In this document: piece after piece, positions 48,700-60,539 of the stretch
How the letters are laid out: every line of letters begins with the position of its first letter
Position numbering within the stretch: the first letter of the stretch is position 1
Source of the DNA: Augochlora pura
Lineage: Eukaryota > Arthropoda > Insecta > Hymenoptera > Halictidae
DNA: 64,000 bases
Reading direction: 5' to 3'
Assembly (NCBI RefSeq): GCF_028453695.1
Contig: NC_135773.1
Coordinates: 10,168,001-10,232,000, forward strand
Notes under the pieces: generated by a model
Told to the model about the DNA's origin: nothing
The model's input: the letters and a program-made list of their open reading frames with translations, nothing else
The model's database searches: none
Made by a program: the position numbers and the translations under genes

Positions 48700-51440
48700 C
48701 GTAAGAACTAAAGATTTTCTACAATTATTCGATAAACGTTTACTGTGAATAAAGATATCATCATTATGATAATTTTATTTAATTTCAAATTTCACGTTTT
48801 TCATGTTCGTCGTAAATGTATCAAATCAACAGTTTCGTTAAAACTGCATGAAATCCACAATATCAGTTTAAATTTCCATACCTCGTAAACAATAAGCATC
48901 GATTGTTCCGTATCGTTAATTACGACGTCCTCCCGTTACATTTTTCGTTACCATGCAACTATATCGCGGACTTTGGCAACGAGCACAAATACGGCCGACG
49001 CCGAGTCTCTCATTGCAATTGAATTCCATCTCGCCAATAGCATTAATTGTTTACACGCATCAATTATTCTTTTTCTGATTGCGTGGGGTTTTATTAACGA
49101 CGGCGCGAAACGATGCAAATATTTTACGACATGCTTTAGTTATCGGATTTGACGTGCTATCTGAAAAAGAAACAAGCGTTCTTTCACGTTCAACTTACAC
49201 AATTTATTTCTTCAGATAACGAGTAACGATAAAAAACCGCGAGCGCCGGTGCACGAGCCGATGCGTCGAATTAATCGCGCCGGTATCGTTACAACAATAA
49301 TTACCACGTGTTCCGTGTTTCGGCGAACACGCGAGACGGTTCACGGACCTCGGTAGGAAACGAGTCGTGACTATTTGCTTAAGGGAACACCCGGGCGAAA
49401 TACTTTCCTGTCGAATCGTCGCGTGTGGTTCACACGTTGCGCACGGATCGAGAACGAATTTAATCACGAATCTTCCGTAATAGTTATAACAACCGAGATA
49501 CTTGCATAGTTGAAATCTTAGCCTAATGTTTCAACGCGGAAATCATTATTCGGTTGTCCCATTACCCTTTTTCTAGCTGTTTGATCCTGGCAGGTTACAG
49601 TCACTGCCATTAATATTTTTTAATTCTGTCGCAATAATATTTCTTTAACTTTTGGCGAACACTATTCATAGAAGATCTCGTAGATTAAAATAGATATTTG
49701 AATCTTTCGAAAAACGATTGATTGAAAAGAGCATATAATATCGGAATCCAAAATACTTTTCAATTTTATGAAGGAAAAGACTTTCTAAGTACTTCAGCAT
49801 GATTACACCTTTTACACATCGCGAGGTGTAATTAGTAATTTAGCACCGTGATGCTTGTTTTAATTTGCTGAAACTTCATGAACTATATTTCCGGAACAAA
49901 GTAACAGTGCTTATAGTGATTGAAATGATTTAATCTTTACGAGGCTACTTGGGAAAGTTAGTCCTGGGAGGCAAAAGTATCACTTATTATCAAAGTTATT
50001 GAAACTCTTAAATCTTTCTTAACTAATATAGCGACGAGATTGCATTGACACGTGTAACGAGCAAATTCATATACAAAATTTATAATAAATATTACATTTT
50101 CATAATCCTATACACGTTACAAGTATAGAGTATACATATTTATTATAATACTAAATAATATATTTTATTATAAGTATTCATAATTTATACGTATTTATTA
50201 TAAGTTATTTTTATTCAATTTTATATAAATAACTATGCGTTACTTTATCGAGGACAAGTTCTTACATGACAGTTTTTAACGATAATTACTATTTAATTGG
50301 CATTCGTGTTACCTATTCGCGTTTTGCGTGGAAATTGAAGAGTTAATTGATCACTGAGTTAGATCTTCGAGTATTTGTTGCACTCGCAGTAAAATACGAG
50401 AAAGCTATATCGTTTTTATCATCAGACGGTTTCCGAATTAAATATTTCCCTCGTCCCAAATTTTATGAAGTCGCTTGTCTCTTAGTATTACATTTGTTTC
50501 GCTAACAATTGGATTCTAGAATCAACTATCACTGCCTATCATGAATCACGGATGAATCATGCTACGCTATAAGAAACATTTCACAATACAATGCTCTCTA
50601 GTTTCTCTGTTTACCGACGATTAAGAATATTCTTACGTCGATGCTGCTCTAATCGCGTCTGCTTTTTATACTCTCGAAAACGACCATAAGAAAACGTGTC
50701 ACGCACGAATAATTAATATAGATCTATCGTTTCGGAACTGTTTTATATTTGTACGTGCTCGAAAATGGCTGCAGGCACGGCTCGCCAGTTACGATAAAAC
50801 GTTAATATCGGCACCGTGGGAAAGGATTCGGAGTATTAACGAAGCATTATCGTAATAAGCACTTCTGGAGATAGTTCGTTACCGGAGATTCCTGTTCCGC
50901 GGCCAGGCACATCTACGTACGCGGAGAGACGTACGCGTCCCTGTAATGCCGATGTAATGCCGATGTAATGTGATGCAGCACGACACGCAACGTATTTTGC
51001 TGCCTGCCGGCGGATCACGATCCTCGTGGAAATTTTAGGAAATCATGGGATGCCAATCGAGCAAGTTTCTATTTAAAAGTATTTATTTCAAAGTACATAT
51101 TTATTTCAAAGTAACTATCTGCCGCTCGATAAAAAGGCATCGACTGCCATTCCATTTGAAACGAATGATGTATAATTAAGCTAAGATTTGCTGCGTCTAT
51201 TAATACCGTTCTATGAATTTGGACTGTATTCCAGATTTCACTTTTTTAATTGCGGTGAAGGATATTGGAAAATAAATGCCGAAAACGTTGCATTGTTTAA
51301 TCGCAAGTACATATTATTAGCACTGCTATTAGCGTTGTATCCTGTATATACCTGTCTATTATAAGAAGAGTTACTAAATCGGGATGGGATGAAAGTGATA
51401 TAAGGGATATTAAGAAAAGTGCTTCAAGATTGTCAAGATT
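48700..51440. other. Gene-free AT-rich stretch
   Basis: No exon or complete repeat was recognised. A weak AGACTGCGG-like end lies at about 48844-48866. A short 13-bp direct repeat (TAATGCCGATG and flanking bases) lies near 50943-50968. Confidence 0.4.
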
Positions 51441-51444
51441 TATA

Positions 51445-52598
51445 TTAAGTTGGTGCATATGAAATGTCGGATTTTTAAGCGAGTATATAAAACTGCATAT
51501 CTTTTTTCAAAAGCTATTTGATTTAATCAAAATGTGCCCCATTTGTTTCAATACACTTTTCCCAACGCGACTTTAATTCATAAATGTCTGTCTGCAAGAA
51601 ATTCTGATTTTTCGGATCAAGAAACTGTAGTATGGAATTTTTCAGACTGTCTCCATTTACATACTGTTTAGCCCACAAAAACTACGCATACGTCGTACGA
51701 AACAATTGCAAAGTTAAATGAAGTAAAATATAAAATTTTATAAAATATAGATCTTTCGCCAAGCGACTTTCGCTATTTTAAACATTTAGGATAGTTTTTA
51801 CGGGTTAAATAGTATATAGCGTTCATACAGGATAAATAGTATATAGTATTCATATGCAAGAACCTAATAAAATGCACTTTATCGCATAAGATAGAAATAC
51901 TATAAGGCAGAAGATTTATTTCGATTTATAGCGCTCGACGGGCGAGCGTCGCTGTGGACGACGGGTATAGGAGCGCCCAGTATTTTGGGCGGATATATCC
52001 GCCAGCTGTCCGCAACGGTAAACACGCTTCGGCGGATATATCCGCCAGCCGTCCGCTAAGGGTCTCTAACGTCCGAGAGGTAGAGGGGAAGTTACGAAAA
52101 TGCGGTAAAATGCAAGCGCAGAGCTGGTCAACATGCTTCGCGCGGTTTGTAATGGAACAGCCACGCGCCGAGGGCGAACCTACTGGCAACGTAGGAGAGC
52201 TGACGTCAGAGAAGAAAAACTCAAGTGTTTACGTTTTTCATGCTAGGGTTCGTTCTATTTCTCTTAATCCCGACATTATTTATGACAGGTCGCTGTCACA
52301 TTCTTCAGCCGGGCAACGTATAATGGCAACATTGTCCTAAAACTGCTAAAAATCTGCCCGAGTTTCGACAGGCTAAATAGTATATAAATGAAGACACTCT
52401 GAAATATTCCATATCAGAGTTTATTAATTCTAAAGATCAGAATTTGTTTAAGACAGGCATTTCTTTATTGATATCTTGTTGAAAAGGGTGTAGTAAAACA
52501 AACGGGACATATTTTGATTAAATCAACAGCTTCTGAAAAAAGATATACAGTTTTATATATTTACGTAAACATCCGACATTTCATATGCACCAGCCTAA
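51445..52598. mobile_element. TA-flanked inverted mariner arrangement with a ~500-bp foreign centre
   Basis: The left arm (51445 to about 51676) is the reverse complement of the right arm (about 52370-52598), and both are the transposase-C-terminal end of the mariner family at 8903-9298. Termini TTAAGTTGGTGCATATGAAA and (minus strand) TTAGGCTGGTGCATATGAAA are each bordered by TA (51443-51444; 52599-52600). A complete 423-bp derivative can also be read inside it (51445-51867, again followed by TA). The centre (about 51870-52369) is GC-rich and unrelated to mariner. Confidence 0.7.
51988..52046. repeat. Two identical 16-bp palindromes, GGCGGATATATCCGCC
   Basis: Perfect palindromes at 51988-52003 and 52031-52046, 43 bp apart, each followed by AGC(T/C)GTCCGC. 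They lie in the GC-rich centre of the inverted mariner arrangement and resemble the palindrome at 30209-30226. Confidence 0.8.
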
Positions 52599-52782
52599 TA
52601 GTACTCGACGGGAAGAGTAAAAATGTTTAAACAACATAGATCCAAAAGTTACTTTTTTCGATAGAAAATCGTTTTCTAGTATCTAAAAATATTCGATAAT
52701 AAATGATTATTATATCAGCTGCGGTAAACGTTCTTTCATAATTGCAAAATAAGAACTGTCCTTATTATTAGTAGTTTTTCTT

Positions 52783-52961
52783 AATTAGTAAACTGTGGAT
52801 TTCCATTCGAAATAAAAATGATTTACATCGATATCGATATCGATATCAATTGATAAGTGGGAAACAATGTATTGACATTTTTAACTTCTTTTAATTATTC
52901 CTTTGTTTTAAATTACACGAATCTTGTTCGATCATAAATTCACGCAATGTGCAGTCTATTA
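52783..52961. mobile_element. Diverged MITE of the AGACTGCGG family
   Basis: The left end ATTAGTAAACTGTGGATTTC is answered by the inverse right end ending GTGCAGTCTATTA. It is about 179 bp and contains an (ATCGAT)n run near 52829-52850. Confidence 0.5.
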
Positions 52962-53347
52962 ACGAATCCGCAAAAAATAACATTCATCTTTTGCACTACG
53001 ATTTATTCCTCGCTGCATTGGTTAGCACTTATTTGTTCTTAATATTTTCCTTAATAAGACCAGACAACTCTTGTTTCTTTTATTGTCTTTATGAATTTTT
53101 GTTTCTAGACTTTTATAAGAAAAGAAATTTTGATTTCGATTCAAAATAAATTAATAATATTCATCTTTAGTAGATCCTGCATGAAATTTGTGTCACTAGC
53201 CTGACTCGTTATTATAATGCTTAGTTAATTATAATGCTGGGTTAAATATGCATGTTTACAAAATGTAAGCTTAATTAATTTAATCAATTGCCCCATAAGT
53301 CTGATCGTTCCGTATTTTCATTAATATCTTTTTCCGTAGTCGCAGAC

Positions 53348-54313
53348 TCTATTTACACGATTTCCATTTGTTGAAAACAAATACGCGTGGAACGGAAATC
53401 GCGTAAATCGAAAGACTCGCGTGTTTACCGTCTCGCGGCAACTCGCCGCGGACGAGTTTGTCACGCGGTACCGTCCATCAATCGCAAGCAGGAACGTTTA
53501 ACGCAGAAAAATACTGTGCGGCCATAAACATCCGGTGTCGGAACGGTTGCTTGTCCAACAGCTAAATTCAATTTAACGGTTCATGCTTGAAGCAGTCCAT
53601 TCGATGGGTAATGAACGTTTATCTCAAGTTCCCGTCTACGTCCGAATGGTCCGTGGTAGCGTAATCTATCCGATATCTCGATCTCTGCCGCGAGTTCGGT
53701 GAAACCGCTACGCTCGCCGCCGCTCCACATCGCTAGTACTCCTCCGCAGCGCCTCTATCCAGAGCTTTCGAGTTCGGTGAAACTTCCGGTTCTCTCTCTC
53801 TCTCTCTCTCTGTCTCTCTTCGAAGCTTTCGAATCCCGATATTGGTTCCGCGGTAGTCCGCTTAATAAGGAGCCAGTGATCGTTAAAGGACGAGCCCCGC
53901 TAATCTCGACCGAGTGGAAAAGGACACGCGGCGCGCATATACGCGACCGCGGGACAAATAATTTATGGTCGCGTTCATGTGCCTGCCCGTTCGCTTTCCC
54001 AATGCACTTTCTACGGCCAATCTCTCGTTGCAACGAGAGCCGTGCGCGCGATTTCCTTCTCCATCTTCTCCGCGCTCTACCTATCCGCGCGATTCCTACT
54101 TTCTCTCTCTTTCTCTTTCTCTCTCTCTCTCTATTATTTCACTATCTCCATTTTCTCTTTCTGTTTCTATGTTTCACTGTTTCCCTTTCTCTTCAGCTTT
54201 TTCTCTTTCTGTGTCTACCTTTCGCTGTCCCTCTTTCTCCCACTGTCTCTTTTGGTCTTTATCCCTCTTTACCTTCCTCTTCTCCATCTCTATGTCCTTC
54301 CATCTCTGTCTCC

Positions 54314-54349
<36 letters not shown>

Positions 54350-54927
54350 CTCTCTCTATTCCTGCACCCCGTCGCCGCTCGCACACACCCTTTCTCCTCT
54401 CCTGCGCGACGCCTTTTTCTCTCTTTCCATCGTGCTCGGCGCACGTTACGCAATTTCAAAGATATATGGTCGCTTCAGGAATATCTTCGGCCGGTCTCAC
54501 GCGTGGAACCATTTACCGGGTGACTCGCGTGATCTCGGGATTTCCGCGACTCCGATCCGATAGGGAAACGCGAGCGTGAAAATTGAAGAACTTTGCGCCG
54601 TGACGAGAACGAGACTCTGCGTCGGCGTATGATGTTGACCCGGAAAGTATGCGAACACCAACGTCTCTCGATTGTTTAAAGGTTGTCGATATTTGAACTG
54701 ATACTATTAATCAGAGAATATTATATATTGATAACGAGAATGCATAGGCGATACATAGATATTATATATGAGAATTTAAATAATATTATTAGCTTCACAA
54801 CTTGCTAACATTTTTAAAAGAAGCGATTTATTTTTATTTTATTTGCCTTTTGTATGAAGATCATGCATAAAGGTCTTGTTATAATTATGTGAAGAGTTGT
54901 ACAACGATGAACATGTCGTCTTTACAA
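53348..54927 (+). repeat. Duplicated block, copy 1
   Basis: This segment recurs at 62415-64000 with, as far as I can read, no difference outside a CT microsatellite near 54315-54360, which accounts for the 6-bp length difference. It contains (TC)n at 53789-53820 and a long pyrimidine-rich region (54100-54430). The 274-codon plus frame (53699-54523) starts with a non-ATG codon and its length rests on the Ser/Leu-coding CT repeats, so I do not call it a gene. Confidence 0.9.
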
Positions 54928-56174
54928 TTGTGACGATTAGACGGTTTCGCCTGTAATAATAATTAAAATACGGGTCCTTGTGCAAACTTTTATTTTAATT
55001 TTAGCAGTCTTAAATTGTGCAAATGACAGAAACTACCTATCATCGAATACGATAAAAAGCTATTACGAATTATTTGGATATATCCAAATTTGAAGATATT
55101 AGATATGGTATGTAATACCATTTTATTACCTTTTAGTTTTCCTACAAATGAATTTAATTGATTTATTATAGTCGATAGTATATAATTTAAAAAATTTAAG
55201 GGACAACCTTGTCACGCCGCGCGCCGCCCAAAAATGAAAAACAAACGAAACCGATTAAGATTAAAACGATCGGTTGGAAGAGCGGGGTTTCCAAAGGGGC
55301 GATTGCTCGGACAATGGTTACCCCGAACGATTTCATCGATCTCGGGGATTGTCGCGTGGGCGGCGATCGGAGAGCAGGAGATTATACGGGCAGCGAACAG
55401 GTGTTGTGCAACGAAAACGCGGAAATGCGATGTCGATAAACTCGTCTAAGCGAGAGAGGCCCAGACGACCGGCGTCGCCAGACTCTCACTTGCCCTCCCC
55501 TTTCTTCGCCGCCCGTTCTCCCTCGCCGCGTTACAGAAATATACCGGGAAAATTATGTCACTAATGCGCGCCGTGGATATATCTCTAGGCGTGGAAACGG
55601 CGCGCCGCGGCTGGAAACATCCCCGCCACGGCTCGCGGGAGCGACGAGAAAACATCGCCGCCTTGCGAATAATTGCTGGAGGCTTCGGGGCACCGGCACG
55701 GAACGCAAAGAGATATTAGCTTTCGGCCGAACGCACACCATGGAAACCGGAGGGAATATTTCTCTGAATCAAGAAGGCGACCGCCGGTATCGCAACGAAA
55801 AATTATTCGTATTGTGGCGCGTTCGTCATGGTCTTTACAGGCGAGCTTTGGATTCTCGTTGGCTAACCGTGAGACTAACCTCGATGGCATTCGTGAATTA
55901 GGCCTTATTTTTATCTTTAACTTATGGTTCGAGGAGTTTAAAGAGATAGTTCGGCGAAGACATGGTTATGTTTCTGGAGATAATCTTAATATTAATTACC
56001 AAACTACTGTGTGGGGGATTCGTGTCATCGGCGAACTTTAAAGAATTCGAACTCATCGAAATAATTGAAAAAGGGATAGATGACATTGTGGTTCCCGTAT
56101 TTTCCAGTGGACACGGATAATTTGTATTTTATATAGAAATGCATGGCTTGCCTCGGTGGAGGAAATGAAGACTG
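54928..56174. other. Gene-free stretch with GC-rich part at 55.2-55.9 kb
   Basis: Overlapping Arg/Ser-rich frames of 60-120 codons on both strands without recognisable domains. An 18-bp palindrome (ATTTGGATATATCCAAAT) is at 55072-55089. Confidence 0.4.
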
Positions 56175-56422
56175 TTAACCTTTTAGATACTACGCGCCAC
56201 TATAGTGGCTTTCGCGAATGGCTCGTGCTTTACTCAATTGTTTTATTATTTATTAAAGCAAACAATTAAAGTGAAAGTGTGTTTATACAATATATTAAGA
56301 AAAGAATATATGTTATTAGTACTATATATAGGTATCCGGAAAAAATATATATTAAGAGAAAATCGTAATTTAGTTACGAAAAACTTTATTTGCGCAAAAT
56401 CCTGCCGTATCTAAAAGGTTAA
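56175..56422. mobile_element. TTAA-flanked MITE, CCTTTTAGA type (relative of 48436-48688)
   Basis: TTAACCTTTTAGATACTACG at the left is matched by the inverse right end ACGG or similar then TATCTAAAAGGTTAA. It is 248 bp. The 14-bp palindrome GCCACTATAGTGGC (56196-56209) lies 21 bp inside the left end only. The interior aligns with the reverse complement of 48436-48688. Confidence 0.8.
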
Positions 56423-57577
56423 AACGAAATAAAGTTTCGCAGGCTAACGATTACATCTGACAATTTCGATATTTTGCGATGCAAATGTCTCAGTCTGTGC
56501 AGTTAAGAAAATGTTTTAATGTTTTACCTTCACGCAAATATTTATTATTAATCTTGTCCCCTTGTTCAGTCCATTAACAGTAACCCATCCATGCCAGTTA
56601 AAATAATTGCTTTCACACATTTTATTTCAAACTCATCGAAATTAGAAAAACTCTGTCATAGGAAACGATTGAATAAACTTTTCACTTAATATAGTAATAA
56701 ATATAGTCTCCATAAATTCAAGCTGGTCAACCTTACTAAGCGACAGACATCAGTCGCTTTTACAGCTGGTTATATTTAATGGTGAGAATCACTTTGGCAA
56801 GCTATAAAAGCAATATAAATAAACTAGTACTAGAAGCATTATTATCATATATATCTGATTCTATTCGTTAGTTGAAAGTCACACGGCGACTGATATTAGT
56901 TGCATGTCGTCTCCTTCCCGTTACGATACGCAGAATTATTTTTGCATGCATGCCACGGCACTTGGGAACACCGCGAGATTTCATAAGCGTTTCCCCTGTC
57001 GAAGAATAAAGGAAAGCTAAACAAAATTGTACGCGTGTTCTCGATATTTTTCTGCAACCCTGGCGCCAATCAGCACACGAAGCAAACGTATGAAATTTTC
57101 AAGGACTTTGTGATTTACAAAGGACACAAGGTAAAGGCAAATGATACTATGCGACTGGGTAATCTTTTTACGCAAATTTACCATTGCTATAAATAATTCT
57201 TGCCGAAATGTGTTTAGTATATATTTCTTGTACCGTCCTTTCTCATTTTAGTCGACGCCTTCAAAGAGTTAAAAAGATCGAAATGTCCGACCCGTAGGAA
57301 TTCCTTTGTCGAACGAAAAGGTCTTCTAAAGTGCAAAGGAAAGGCAGCAAAGAAGTTTCGGTTCGGTCCAGCAAACGATCGCTAAAAGTTGCACCAGATC
57401 GATCTGCATACATCAGTTACCGCCGTCCTTTCTTAGATGTCCATTTAAATGTCTCTGCTCGTGCAACGTTTCTCAAAACGTGGCGAAAGTTCCCCTCCGA
57501 TCGGACAGCTCGAAACGCGTCCCGATCGTGACTCTCATCTCGCGATCGTTTACATTTACGCGCGTACATGCATGCGG

Positions 57578-57599
57578 CACACACACACACACACACACA
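57578..57599 (+). repeat. (AC)n microsatellite
   Basis: About ten uninterrupted AC dinucleotides in a GC-rich island (57.3-57.8 kb). Confidence 0.9.
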
Positions 57600-58159
57600 G
57601 AGACACGTGTATAAATACGTATGCGGTGTGTGCACATAGAAGAGGACCGGTGCTCGCGCGCATTAACGAGAAATCGATCGCTTCTCGGCCGTGTATCGCG
57701 AGAGAGCTGAAAATCTTGCGGCACGATCGCGAACGAACCGGTGAAATCGCACATAGAAATTCGTTTCCATCGCACGGCGGAGTATCATGATGTCCCGTGT
57801 GTCGTTTTAACAACGTTATTCAAACACCCATTAAATTTCGCAGAAAACTTTTCAATTGCTTCCTCGATTCCCCGCTGGTAACGGCAAAATGTCGACTGTT
57901 GGAAAGATCGACCGTTCGGCGTATCTGCCGGTCGAGTACCAGAATGTAATACGTTAGATGACTGTCATCGCGAGCACTTAGGTTTTCTCGAGTCTCCCAA
58001 TGCACGGAACGGAAAAAGAAAAATCACCCCGGGGTGGCATTCGAATATTTCTTACTCCGTGGTAGCTATTTACTGGCGAAAACGTTCGGACAGTTTTAAT
58101 TGAACTGTTCGAACTCTGTAAACTTGTCGAAGGTACAAGCTGTTCGAGATGTTGGACGC

Positions 58160-58195
58160 TTGTACCTATTCGAACTGCAGTTCGAGTAGGTACAA
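58160..58195. repeat. 36-bp near-perfect palindrome
   Basis: TTGTACCTATTCGAACTG is followed by its inverse CAGTTCGAGTAGGTACAA with a single mismatched pair. Related words (AACTGTTCGAAC, GGTACAAGC) are scattered over 58090-58160. Confidence 0.75.
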
Positions 58196-58456
58196 ATTGC
58201 GAGAAGTGGAAGGGTACGAGCTACCTAATACTAGCGACGAGGAATATTTAAAAAGAGATTCTTGCATATATTTCGCATTATTTTTTAACATGGTATTTAT
58301 CGAAGGGAATGCTGAGGAGGTACATTCAAAAAGATATAAATAACGTTTAAGAATTGGTTTTGAGTATACTAAAAACATTGGTGAGAATTTTGTTGATCCT
58401 TGAATGATTTCTCCAGGATGAAAATAATTTTCTAGCTAGAAATTGCTAAATGAACT

Positions 58457-58665
58457 TTAACCCTTTGCATTCAGATGTCGTCGTTACGGCAACACTTTAT
58501 ATATATATATATATATATTTCATACCGGAAAGTAATCATGTAAGCTACATAAATAAATATACAACATCTTTTATTAACTCTAATAAAATTTGACAGCAGT
58601 ATAATGATTTCAATTTCAGTTCTACTTTTGTTAATCAGGAAAATCTACCGAATGCTAAGAATTGA
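58457..58665. mobile_element. Decayed TTAA-type MITE, CCCTTTGCATTC type
   Basis: TTAACCCTTTGCATTCAGAT at the left aligns with the inverse of the right end (CCGAATGCTAAGAATTGA), which has lost its exact TTAA. A (TA)n run lies at 58498-58518. An imperfect palindrome, GTCGTCGTTACGGCAAC, begins 20 bp inside the left end. Confidence 0.55.
58498..58518 (+). repeat. (TA)n microsatellite
   Basis: Ten TA dinucleotides within the decayed TTAA-type MITE. Confidence 0.9.
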
Positions 58666-58699
58666 ACTGCACGTTGTCGTCTATAATTACTCTCGTTTA

Positions 58700-59513
58700 A
58701 CGTAAAGAGAGAAGCGTTTCTCTTTCGCGCAGACGATTTACAAGACAGCTACGTATCGGAATATCTGCATTCTGAAAGCATCTCGCAGCTCCAGCGTGAA
58801 AACATTTTCGTAGCACGCGATACGCGGAAAGCCGATGGTTAAAAACCGCCTAACCGTTTCTCCGATTAATTAGCACATCCCTTATCGTTCTCGCCGGCAA
58901 GAGCGTGTCGTAATTCGCGCGGCGAATCAAGCATCGTACCGGCGGCGCTTACGCAAGCCGGCTTACCAGGCGTGTCTTAACAAATCACGTAATAAATATC
59001 TCATAACTAAATTACATAAAAGCGAACACGTCGAAGCTCCTCTTTCCCCTCTTCGCGGTAACGCATTTCGAGACTCGGTATCAACCAGAACGGGGTAAAG
59101 CGACGATGGACAAAAGACGAGCGATCGAGCAACGTTTGCTTTTTGATGATTCGGATGCCGACGGCACGGGAGTTCGAAACCGAACCCGAATGTGGGCCGC
59201 TGCGTTCGAATCAATTCCCCTTCGATCTGTAAACAACCGTTCAAACAATCCCGTTTCGTTTCGTTTCGTTTCGCACGCGGCCATCGGCAAAAACGAGGAA
59301 CGCGAAAAAAAGGTGAGCAGAATATTCGCTGGCCCGGAAATCGAGCTGGAACGAGGCTATCCCATCGTCCGAGCCGAAAGAGGGAACGAGAGGAGATGAT
59401 CAGGTGGCTAAAGGGGGATGATGGGGTCCGCAAAACATGATATACCGACGGCGAAAAGCATGTGCTACCCCTTCTATTGCTTGCGTGGTTTTCCACCAGT
59501 TCCCGTTCACTTT
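58700..59513. other. Gene-free stretch, moderately GC-rich
   Basis: A 215-codon minus frame (58963-59610) crosses into the next MITE and has no domain; I do not call it a gene. Confidence 0.4.
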
Positions 59514-59761
59514 TTAACACGTTCGCCGCCCGCCGCGTCAACCATATCTGGGTGACACTAATTTCTGAACAATTTCGAAAATTTATTTTTATTGCAATAT
59601 ATTCGAGCAAAATGAATTCGACTATGATTTTTTCGAATGCGAAAGAGTTCTAATGTCATCCCCTATGATAAATGTGAACTTTTCAGTTTTATTTTAATCA
59701 ATTAAATTGCTTTAATTATGTGGGGGTTTTAGTGTCTAATTGTCGGCGACGAACGTGTTAA
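59514..59761. mobile_element. TTAA-flanked MITE, CACGTTCG type
   Basis: TTAACACGTTCGCCGCC at the left matches the inverse right end TTAACACGTTCGTCGCC with one mismatch. It is 248 bp and non-coding. An imperfect 20-bp palindrome (59537-59556) begins 23 bp inside the left end only. Confidence 0.8.
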
Positions 59762-59788
59762 TACGCATTTCGGGTTACTTGTTCATTC

Positions 59789-60023
59789 TTAACCCTCTTA
59801 GTACCGAACAACGTTGTTGGTTATTGTTGGAAAGACAGTTTTCTTCATATTTTTATTAAACAACAATTTCATTTCTTATTTCTTCTCCCTTTTTGAATTT
59901 GTTATCTATCAGGCTTTTCAAAATTCTTGCAATTTCTTTCCGAAACTTTATCAAACTTTGTCAAACGTGTTTTAAACATTTCGCTCGGATACAGACTCTT
60001 TTGGCCGGTACTAAGAGGGTTAA
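59789..60023. mobile_element. TTAA-flanked MITE, CCCTCTTAGTACCG type
   Basis: TTAACCCTCTTAGTACCG at the left is mirrored by CGGTACTAAGAGGGTTAA at the right. It is 235 bp. The palindrome AACAACGTTGTT (59807-59818) begins 18 bp inside the left end only. Its terminus differs by one base in 18 from that of 30032-30246, so the two are probably one family. Confidence 0.8.
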
Positions 60024-60119
60024 ACCTGACGTTGGCCAAAAATAAACTATTCATAAGCCGAGCGTACGAATTTTACAATTTCAGTATCAAACTATCGATT
60101 TACTCTTGGTACACGTACA

Positions 60120-60400
60120 TTGAACAATTTATCGCTATAAATGTACATTGAATCATTTAGTTTTGTACATGTTTATTGCCATTTATTAGCGTCGTTATTG
60201 CTATTTATTGCTATACAAATATATTGGGAAATTTATTAGTATATATGTGTATTTGACAATTTATTATTGTGTGTGTATATGTGGCAATTTATTATTGTAT
60301 ATGTACATTGGGAAATTTATTATTGTACATGTATATGGGACAATTTATTATAGTATATGTATGTTAGAAAAATTATTATCTACGTGCATTAGACAGCTTG
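60120..60400 (+). repeat. 28-bp minisatellite, degenerate
   Basis: Units of the form AATTTATTATTGTATATGTA plus CATTGGG start near 60202, 60230, 60258, 60286, 60314, 60342 and 60370, a regular 28-bp period, with more diverged units upstream. Because 28 is not a multiple of three, the frame seen through it (from 60208) is an accident of the repeat. Confidence 0.8.
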
Positions 60401-60539
60401 TTAAAGCTACAGTTAAAGCTACACTCATGGCAGTATATACTACAACGTTCATTCGACTGTATATTTTAAAGGGAATTTTAAAACTGAATGTTAAACTTTT
60501 CCATCATTTTTCCGCAATTAGATGAGCAAATTGTTGTGA

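Noticed and set aside
51954..52340. 128-codon plus frame in the centre of the inverted mariner arrangement
   Set aside because: It begins with GTG and runs through the paired palindromes; no domain.
53699..54523. 274-codon plus-strand open frame, and its twin at 62766-63596
   Set aside because: It starts with a non-ATG codon, and its length depends on CT repeats encoding Ser/Leu/Phe. The other frames are equally open, and the two copies differ by a microsatellite change within it.
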